DNA of 6,559 nucleotides, taken from contig CASGBP010000044.1 of assembly GCA_949299825.1 (NCBI GenBank), positions 1 through 6,559 on the forward strand, in the 5' to 3' direction. Shown here in pieces: positions 1 to 6,559 of the stretch. How positions within the stretch are numbered: position 1 is the stretch's first letter; the number at the start of each line of letters is the position of its first letter. The notes beneath the pieces were generated by a model. It saw only the letters and a program-made list of their open reading frames with translations, had not been told where the DNA came from and ran no database searches. A program made the position numbers and the translations under genes. Source of the stretch: an uncultured Mycoplasmataceae bacterium. GTDB taxonomy: Bacteria > Bacillota_I > Bacilli_A > Mycoplasmatales > Mycoplasmoidaceae.

Positions 1-1380
1 AATGAAGTTGCTAAAGAATTTAAATTTATAAATCAAACAATTAATCATTTTCCTTATTCAAAAATAAAGACTAATATTTTTAATCCAATTGAAACTAAAT
101 ATTATGAATGTGGTAGTGCAAAAAGTTTGAATAATGCTAAACAAGAAATAGATAAAAAACTATATGATAATGAAACAATTTATAAATATGTACAACAAGC
201 TAAAAAACGTAAAATTAATATTCATTTAGTTGGTAATTTTTCAGATAATGATTTCATTTCTTCAACTAAACATTTATATTATTTAATTGATTTATGTAAT
301 AGATTAAAAATCAAACCCATTGTTCATTTGTTTTTGACTACAAATAATTCCACAAATCTTAAAAAACAATATATCGAATTTATTAAAAAATATTTATTAA
401 CTGACAAAATTTTCATTGGAAGTATTTCAGGATCAGATTTTTTAGATTTTAGTAAGGAAAATTGAATTAAATTAATTAGTGTATATAACACATTCAATAA
501 TAGATCAGAAAAATTAATCTATTCATATGAGGATTTTTTAAATCTTGTTCATCAAAATGACTTTGATAATAGTTTTGTTCCAAAGTCATTTAACAATGCA
601 CAAACAATTTTAAGTGATAATGATCTTATTATTATTTTTAATCATGACAATTCATTATTAAAACCTTTAATTCATCTTTTAAAAAAATCTAATTATTATA
701 AATACAAGGATTTTAATTATTTTGACATATATTTAATAACTTTAAGTGATTATCAAATGAATTGTGTCGATTTTGTATTAGCCAAAATACCAAGGATTGA
801 TAATAGTTTAGTTCATATATTATCGATGCATAAATATAAGCAAATTAAAATTGTACAAACTGAGCATTATGAGTACTTAACCTATTATTTTGATGGATTA
901 AATTCTAATATGGTTAAAAATCTTGATGCTAATTTGATTCCATCTAATCCAATGGCCGATTTAAGGAAAACTTATAAATTAACAAATCAGGCAATTTATG
1001 AGGAATTGATTAATAGTTTTAATGACTATGATATTTTCTTTGTTTGTTTTTCAAATTATGTTTTGGTTAATAAGGATATTAAATTAAGTAAGAAAATTGC
1101 AAAAAATATTGATCAATATATTAAAAAAATTTATGATAAATTTTCCACTAATAATTATACAAAAATGGTGTTAATTTCAATTCATAACAATCCTAACCTA
1201 TTAACTACTAAAAATAATGGTATAATTAACACTAATCATATTTCTTATAGTCCATTTGTTGTTTTTGATAACAACATTAGTCTGGATGAGGATGGCAAGT
1301 TGATTAATGTTGCTCCAACTATTATTGACTATTTAGGAATTGAGAAATCAAGTTTTAAGAACAAAAGTTTGTTAAGGTAA
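1..1380 (+). CDS. Degenerate cofactor-independent phosphoglycerate mutase-like protein (GpmI family pseudoenzyme), 5' end outside window
   Basis: Frame 1 is open from the first base to TAA 1378-1380 (459 visible residues) if TGA 463-465 is read as Trp. That Trp (W155) aligns with the Trp of the RWDRV element of iPGM. Order and spacing follow iPGM from about canonical residue 35 to the C-terminus: IHLVGNFSD matches LHLFGLLSD, HLFLTTNN matches HGFLDGRD, IVQTEHYEYLTYYFDG matches IAETEKYPHVTFF, and NVAPTIIDYLGIE matches DLAPTLLDLLGVE. Known iPGMs isomerise 3- and 2-phosphoglycerate in glycolysis using two Mn ions. Here the NSEVGH serine motif, GVHSH, DGRD, both arginines of FRPDR, the Lys of TEKY, and the Asp and His of NPDMVGH are all replaced. 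In ADHGN the Asp is Ile (I394), while its His appears kept (H395), as does the AHT-type His (H413). I infer a cytoplasmic protein without mutase activity, either a binding protein or a gene in early decay. Codons 1-35 or so, including the first metal-binding Asp, cannot be seen. Confidence 0.75.
1374..1377 (+). promoter_or_regulatory. Weak ribosome binding site (AAGG) for the gene at 1383
   Basis: AAGG lies inside the last codons of the iPGM-like gene, five bases before ATG 1383. With only two bases between the stop and the next start, ribosomes that finish the upstream gene probably help initiate here. The site helps choose ATG 1383 as the start. Confidence 0.45.
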
Positions 1381-1382
1381 AA

Positions 1383-2855
1383 ATGGCTTTTTTTTCAAAA
1401 AATAAGATCAACAAAACAATAAATGAAGCAAGTTCAAATGAAACTACAGCAGCAGTTGATAGTGAGTTTGAATCTTTAATATCAATTAAGAAAAAACAAA
1501 AAGAAAAAAAATTATCTAGTAGAATTAAAAATTCTTATAAGGAAGGAATTGAAAATCTTGCTAATAAAAAGATTCAAACTAAACAATATTTAAAACAAAA
1601 TTATAGAAAAGTTTGATTGTATATTTTCCTTCTTTTGTTCTTTGCAACTTATGTCTTTGCAATTTACATTACTTTTAGTCCTTATGAATTAAAATTTTCT
1701 GGTGAGAATTTGATTAATTTAAATAACTTTTATGTTTCTCAAAATGCTCATATTGTAGGTTTGACAATACCAGGTTATGTTTTTGCATCATTATTGCTCT
1801 TAACCATTATTCTTTCTATTGTCATATTTGTTTGGTATAAGAACAAAATGATAATAAAAACTAACAAGTGGACAAAGATTTTTTCAGTTATTGCATATAT
1901 ATTTGCAATTGCATCTTTAATATTGTTAATTGTATTTATTGTATTGCCGCCAAAAATATATAGTTCTATAAGTGTTCAAAATATTTATAATATGGTTAAA
2001 CAAATTGAAAATACAACAAATGATGCTGATAAATTGCCATTGATCATTAATTTAAACAATCTTATTAAGTCAAGCAATTTACCAATTGATCCAATATCTT
2101 CTGGTACTCCTACTTTGCAAGACTTTGAAACATGATCTAAAAATAGTGGTTATTTATTGCCTGATAATTACAAAGATTCAGCACTATTTTATGATTCATC
2201 TTACAACTTACAACCATTAGGAATTGCCATGATTGTAGTCTTTACCTTCTTAGGGTCAGTTGGTCTAGTATTTATTCCATTTGTAATTTATTTCTATTTA
2301 TCAGTTAAACAAATTCAATTTGATTTAATTAACAATCAAATTCAGGATAATTACAATTTATTCAAAACCTTCTTATTGTTAGTTATGAAAAGAATTGGAA
2401 ACTTTTCATTGAGAAACCTTAAGAAGGTTAAAAATAAGGAAACTTATCATAAGTATAAAAAACGTCTTGATGAAACTGGAATGAAAGCAAAGAATGAAGA
2501 AGCATTCAGCACTTCTGCTAGCAAGGATCAACTTGTCTTGAATCAAAGTTCAATATATTTAGATGAAATGGCTAAAAACCCAGCTAATGTTGCTTATCTT
2601 TCATCCAATGGTAAGTGAATGTATCATGATGGCAAAAATAATTTATTTGTTGCTAGAGGGGATGAATGAATTCCATTTGATCTTTCAAAAGAGATTCATA
2701 AGGCTCATGCAAACATCATTGATGATAATTTAAAATTATCACCAAGTGATAAAAAGGCAAAGGAAAGCAAAAGTATATTTGGAAAACAAAAGGAAAGCGA
2801 CATTGCTTTACCTGATGATGAAATAGATAATATAGTGAAAAGTTTAGATATTTAA
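1383..2855 (+). CDS. Four-helix membrane protein with long cytoplasmic C-terminal tail, function unknown
   Basis: This is one 490-residue frame; TGA codons at residues 78, 251, 412 and 429 are read as Trp. I do not recognise a named family. Residues 1-77 are charged and lysine-rich with no signal peptide, so probably cytoplasmic. Hydrophobic segments lie at about 79-98, 132-152, 166-188 and 278-308. The short basic loop 153-165 should be inside. Loops 99-131 and 189-277 should be outside; the second is about 90 residues and rich in Asn, Ser and Tyr. Residues 309-490 form a cytoplasmic tail with many Lys and Glu. It contains a Trp-rich stretch at 412-434 (W412, Y414, D416, G417, F422, W429, P431, F432, D433) and an acidic end. 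The gene starts two bases after the iPGM-like gene and overlaps the next gene by one base, so all three are probably made together. A transporter fold is not evident; a membrane scaffold or signalling role is only a guess. Confidence 0.85.
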
Positions 2856-2857
2856 TG
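2853..2857 (+). promoter_or_regulatory. TAATG stop-start overlap (translational coupling site)
   Basis: The TAA stop of the 490-residue membrane protein shares its last A with the ATG of the next gene. No Shine-Dalgarno sequence is visible in the 25 bases upstream. Initiation of the second gene therefore probably depends on ribosomes terminating here (inference). Confidence 0.6.
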
Positions 2858-3478
2858 GCAAAATTGAATACAATTAAAGTAGTTACCTTTATTAAATCAG
2901 TACAACTTTTTTTATATGTTGTACTTTTTTCATTTATATTTTGCTTATTTATTACTTCAATAACGGGAATAACAGATCAAAATGTTTTCATTTGAAACAA
3001 CAATCAGTCGGTAACTAATGAATACTACATAGGCTTTTATCGAATTTTTATAAATGGTGATAGCTTTAGGTGAGAAGTATCCGCTGCCTTTATTGCCTAT
3101 ACAATTATAGTTACCCTGTCACTAGGTGTTTTCATTTTTAATATGATTTTATTAAAGACTAAGTACAGTTATGTGAGAAAAACTTTTTTTTATACAAGTT
3201 TAACCTTTCTAATATTTAGTCTTATATTATTGATTATTATTTATTCTGTTTATTTTTCAATTGAATTTAAATTTGAATCCAATACTAACAATAATTGAGT
3301 TTCGTTAAATTCAATTGTAAATTATAATTCATTTACTACTACAGATTATACAATTGCAAAATATAGTTTTTCAGTAGGAGGTTTAGTTTATCTTTCCTTC
3401 TTATCTTTCCTATTTTTGTTATATATATATTTTCCTTGCAAAATAATTTATAATTTAGTAAAAGTGAGATACATTTAG
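2855..3478 (+). CDS. Small four-helix membrane protein, possible paralogue of the preceding gene
   Basis: A 207-residue protein begins at the ATG within TAATG and ends at TAG 3476-3478. Trp 47, 73 and 148 are all TGA codons, which hides the gene from standard-code ORF finding. Hydrophobic segments lie at about 17-38, 77-100, 111-135 and 172-195. The basic loop 101-110 is predicted inside. Loops 39-76 and 136-171, rich in Asn, Ser and Tyr, are predicted outside. This copies the layout of the upstream protein. The helix 2-loop-helix 3 part also looks similar: an [I/L]KT turn followed by a helix containing SLILLI occurs in both. The long charged N- and C-terminal extensions of the upstream protein are missing. 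No catalytic or transport motif is recognised. Coupling to the upstream gene suggests both proteins act in the same membrane complex (inference). ileS follows after 15 bases. Confidence 0.85.
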
Positions 3479-3482
3479 GAAC

Positions 3483-3486
3483 GGAG
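3483..3486 (+). promoter_or_regulatory. Shine-Dalgarno site (GGAG) of ileS
   Basis: GGAG lies seven bases before ATG 3494, the best-formed ribosome binding site in the window. It is in the 15-base gap after the small membrane protein. It supports ATG 3494 over the internal ATG at codon 10. The gap is too short for a T-box leader or a separate well-spaced promoter, so ileS expression probably relies on read-through from upstream genes or on a promoter inside them. Confidence 0.7.
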
Positions 3487-3493
3487 AAAATTA

Positions 3494-6184
3494 ATGATTG
3501 ATTATAAAAAAACCTTGTTGATGCCTTCAACTGGTTTTGAAATGAAAGCTAATCTAAATCAAAAAGAACCATTAATTCAACAACAATGAATATATGACAA
3601 TATATATGAATTAACTCTTCAAAAAAATAGAAACAATGAACAATTTATTCTTCATGATGGACCACCATATGCAAATGGAGATATTCATGTAGGTCACGCC
3701 TTAAATAAAATTATTAAGGATATTATCATTCGTTATAAATTAATATCTGGTAATTATGCTCCCATAATTTATGGTTGAGATACTCATGGTCTACCTATCG
3801 AAAATGCAATAGCAAAAAAATCAAAAGATTTTGAAACAATTTCTGATCCTGTTGAGAAAAGAAAAAAATGTAGGCAGTATGCTTTAGAGCAAGTAAATAA
3901 GCAACAAAACCAATTTGCTAGGTTAGGATTATTAACTAATTGAGAAAAAAAATATTTAACTTTAGACAATTCATTTATCATGGATGAACTATATTTATTT
4001 TTGAAAATGGTAGAACGTAAGTTAGTATTTCAAGATTTTAAACCAGTTTATTGATCTTGAAGTACAAAAAGTGCTTTAGCTGAAGCAGAAATTGAATATA
4101 AAGAAGTAGTGGATCCTTCCATTTACATATGCTTTAAAATTGCTGAAGAAAATGCTATTGTCCCTATTAACACCAATTTAATTATATGAACAACTACACC
4201 TTGAACTATTCCTTCTAATTTAGCTATTGCAGTAAATCCTAATTTTGAATACTCCTTAATAAAATATAAGAATAAACATTATTTAATAGCAAAAAATTTA
4301 ATGGATAAAATAGTTAATAAGTTAGGTTTTAACAACGAATATGAATTAATTAAAAACATTGATGGTAAAGATCTTGAGAACTTAAAATATAATCATCCTT
4401 TTTATAATAGAAAGTCACCAATAATTTTAGCTGAATATGTAAGTGATCAGGATGGTACAGGACTAGTTCATAATGCTCCAGGTTTTGGTTTGGATGATTA
4501 TTATGCATGTAAGAAATATGGTATTGAGGTTTTTTGTCCAATCGATGACAATGGGAAATTTGATAATAGTATTAATGATAATGAACTACAAGGTGTTTTT
4601 TATACTAAAGCTAATGAAATAATTATTGATAGATTAAGAAAGAATAATTCTTTGTTATTAGTTGAAAATATTACTCACTCAGTTGCCCATGATTGACGAT
4701 CAAAAAAACCAGTAATGTATAGAGCTACTAAACAATGATTTGTTAATATTAGTGCCATTTCAAATGAAATTGAAAAAAACCTAGATTTATATGTTAGTAG
4801 TTATAATAAAAAAACTATTGAACGAATAAAGGAAATGGTACTTAAACGAAAAGAATGATGTATTAGTAGGCAAAGAGTTTGAGGTGTACCTATACCAATT
4901 ATTTTTGATGAAAATAGAGAACCAATTTACAATCTTTCACTTATCAATCATATTATTAATATTTTTCAAAATGAAGGAATAGATGTTTGGTTTGAAAAAG
5001 AAGTAGATTATTTTATTCCAAAATGAATGGATAGACAAAAAAAATATTATAAGGAAAAAGATATCATTGATGTTTGATTTGATTCAGGATCATCATTTAA
5101 TATCTTGAAACACTACAATTTACATTATCCAGCTGATTTATATTTTGAGGGATCAGATCAGTTTAGAGGATGATTTAATTCTTCCCTAATTAATGGGATT
5201 ATTATGAATAATAAAACTCCATATTCAAACTTATTGCAACATGGTTTTGTTTTAGATGAAAAAGGTAACAAAATGTCAAAGTCGCTTGGTAACACAGTAG
5301 ATCCATTAAAAATTTGTAATGAATATGGGGCAGACGTTTTAAGAATATGAGCTACTACAAATGATTATTCAAGTGATTTAAGAATTGGCGATAATATTAT
5401 TAAACAATCGGCTGAAACTTATCGAAAAATTAGAAATACACTTTTAAGATATTCTTTGTCTAACTTATTTGATTTTGATCCTGATAAAGATTTAGTTAAT
5501 GAATTTAGAATTGAGGACTTATATGTATTAGATAAATTAAATAGTTTAATTGAATCTTCTAATCAGAATTATAATGAATATAATTTTATAAACATAATTA
5601 AGGATGTTAGTAATTTTACTATTGATCTAAGTCAATGGTATTTTGAAATCATTAAAGATGAATTGTATTGTGGAAATAAAGATAGTATAGTTAGAAAACA
5701 GATTCAATCTACCATTTTTATTATTCTTTTAAATGTTTTAATTATTTTAAATCCAATTATTCCTCACACCTGCGAAGAAGCTTATTCTTTTTTAAATATG
5801 CAAAGCAAGAAAAAAAGTATTATGCTAGAAAGTTTTCCTAAAAAATTAGATTTTAAAATTAATAATAACATCAAGAATATGATGAAAGATTTTTTTAAAT
5901 TAAAAGATGAAATATATGTAGCAATTGAAGAGGCTAGAAATCAATCTATAATAAAAAAATCAAATGAAGCAACTATTATAACAAATAATAACTACAATAT
6001 TAAAGAAGAAACTCTTGCAAAATGGTTGAATGTTGCTGAAGTAATTATTGATCAAAATGTTAATAAGATTCAAATAATAAATAAGAATTATAAAAAATGT
6101 TTAAGATGTTGAAATCATTTTAAAGATAATGATATGGCAAACGAAGAAATATGTATAAGATGTAATACAGTTATTAATAACTAA
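3494..6184 (+). CDS. ileS: Isoleucyl-tRNA synthetase (IleRS), class I, complete
   Basis: This cytoplasmic enzyme charges tRNA-Ile with isoleucine using ATP. The frame is complete at 896 residues, slightly short for bacterial IleRS, with 16 of 19 Trp codons as TGA. The start at 3494 fits the family N-terminus (DYKKTLLMP, then PYANGDIHVGHAL). Catalytic core: HIGH variant HVGH at 65-68, GWDTHGLP at 94-101, WCISRQRVWGVPIP, DVWFDSGSSF, EGSDQFRGWF, and KMSKS at 593-597. CP1 editing domain: WTTTPWT at 232-238 and GTGLVHNAPGFGLDDY at 321-336. His326 and Asp335, which correspond to the known editing residues His333 and Asp342 of E. coli IleRS, are kept. The usual GHG is GFG (Phe331). The anticodon-binding helical domain follows. 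The C-terminal zinc site is intact (Cys869, 872, 887, 890). The gene is last in the plus-strand run, and its 3' end overlaps a convergent gene by 11 bases. Confidence 0.98.
6169..6182. other. 14-bp perfect palindrome at the convergent gene ends
   Basis: AGTTATTAATAACT is its own reverse complement and spans the last sense codons of ileS and the first base of its stop. It also contains the minus-strand stop (TTA 6174-6176 on the plus strand). It could form a small AT-rich stem of about five pairs, or be a two-way weak transcription stop. It lacks the GC stem and long T-run of a classic terminator. In such AT-rich DNA it may be chance, or simply a result of both genes needing TAA-type ends. Confidence 0.3.
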
Positions 6185-6559
6185 ATCTACTTAGTTTAAT
6201 TTTGTCATTAATTTTAAAATTATGAAAACTAATCGAATTTGCTGCAAGAACTAAAAGACTTACAGGATCCTTAAAATATTTAATATCATTATTAATTCCA
6301 AAATTATTTAATAACTCAATAATTTCCATTTTGCTATTTAGAACCAATATATCAAATTTATTTTGATAAGTATAAATTTTAAAACTAAAAATAGGTCTTA
6401 TTAAGCATCCAGTATCATTTTCAAAATTGATAGTATTTTCAAAATATTCACGAAATTCTTTAAGACTCATAATTTTTATTTTAAATGGTAGATATTTATT
6501 AGCAAAATTAACATTAATGGTTTTAAAACGTTGCTGTCTTAACTTGTGTTTATTATTTA
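6174..6559 (-). CDS. DUF192-like small protein, 5' end outside window
   Basis: The minus frame stays open from the window edge at 6559 to its stop at 6176-6174 (128 visible codons). ATG 6470-6468 is the only ATG in frame, but no Shine-Dalgarno precedes it and the homology-like pattern continues upstream, so the true start is probably beyond the window. Counting from that Met, residues 30-45 (FKIYTYQNKFDILVLN) align without gaps to the FWMKN-x5-LDIIFID core of DUF192 proteins. The preceding DTGCLI at 19-24 fits their GMLF element, and SLLVLAANSISFHNFKINDK at 71-90 fits their VLEL-x-AG-x-IKxGD ending. The conserved MKN residues are not kept, so assignment rests on hydrophobic pattern and spacing. 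DUF192 proteins are small beta-rich proteins of unclear function; most are exported, but no signal peptide can be seen here because the N-terminus is missing. Confidence 0.6.
   Translation of the reverse strand, partial: NNKHKLRQQRFKTINVNFANKYLPFKIKIMSLKEFREYFENTINFENDTGCLIRPIFSFKIYTYQNKFDILVLNSKMEIIELLNNFGINNDIKYFKDPVSLLVLAANSISFHNFKINDKIKLSRFSY

Noticed and set aside
1383..2618. Series of three short plus-strand frames that could suggest a broken gene or three small genes
   Set aside because: All three are in the same phase and separated only by TGA. Read with TGA as Trp they form one 490-residue protein, so there is no frameshift or pseudogene.
3257..3276. Short palindromic AT motifs (TTCAATTGAA and nearby AAATTTAAATTT-like runs)
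   Set aside because: They lie inside the small membrane protein gene and are expected by chance at this base composition. No spacing or repetition suggests an operator or terminator.
3479..3493. Possible T-box or other leader regulating ileS
   Set aside because: Only 15 bases separate ileS from the upstream gene, and these hold just the Shine-Dalgarno site. There is no room for a riboswitch unless it overlaps coding sequence, and none of its motifs was seen.
3339..3530. Minus-strand ORF of 63 codons
   Set aside because: It spans the end of the small membrane protein gene and the start of ileS, both well supported on the plus strand. Its translation has no recognisable features, so it is a shadow ORF.
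3784..3981. Minus-strand ORF of 65 codons
   Set aside because: It lies wholly inside the conserved catalytic region of ileS; antisense shadow.
4350..4541. Minus-strand ORF of 63 codons, rich in His and Tyr
   Set aside because: It lies antisense to the ileS editing domain. The His/Tyr richness mirrors the sense codons for Asp, Met and Ile.
4301..6112. Internal plus-strand ORFs at 4301-4696 and 5456-6112 as separate genes
   Set aside because: They are in-frame pieces of ileS bounded by TGA (Trp) codons; the segments between carry IleRS motifs such as KMSKS.

Overview
The window is a compact, very AT-rich (about three quarters A+T by eye) piece of a mollicute chromosome (Mycoplasma/Ureaplasma/Spiroplasma-type). 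The genetic code is the strongest sign. Every long gene is interrupted by TGA unless TGA is read as tryptophan, and these TGA codons fall exactly where related proteins have Trp. In IleRS they include the GWDTHG and WTTTPWT motifs and the zinc-site CW. By my count 16 of the 19 Trp codons in ileS are TGA. I cannot fix the genus from the sequence alone.

Layout: four plus-strand genes run head to tail with almost no spacing. (1) 1-1380 is the 3' part of a gene whose protein aligns, largely without gaps, with cofactor-independent phosphoglycerate mutase (iPGM, GpmI family). It has lost nearly all visible catalytic and substrate-binding residues, so it looks like a pseudoenzyme with an intact reading frame. 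(2) 1383-2855, two bases later, encodes a 490-residue protein with four membrane segments, a large external loop and a long charged cytoplasmic tail carrying a Trp-rich module. (3) 2855-3478 overlaps gene 2 by one base (TAATG) and encodes a 207-residue protein with the same four-helix layout; the two may be distant paralogues. (4) 3494-6184 is a complete isoleucyl-tRNA synthetase gene (ileS, 896 residues), 15 bases downstream with a clear Shine-Dalgarno. A convergent minus-strand gene (6559-6174, 5' end outside the window) ends inside the ileS 3' end; its fold pattern resembles the DUF192 family.

Genes 1-4 look co-transcribed, and translational coupling is likely between 1/2 and 2/3. No promoter, T-box leader or strong terminator is visible. 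Non-coding sequence in the window totals only 17 bases (1381-1382 and 3479-3493). The part most worth following up is the cassette of a pseudo-iPGM next to two four-helix membrane proteins of unknown function. IleRS itself looks like ordinary housekeeping, apart from one altered position in the editing-domain motif.
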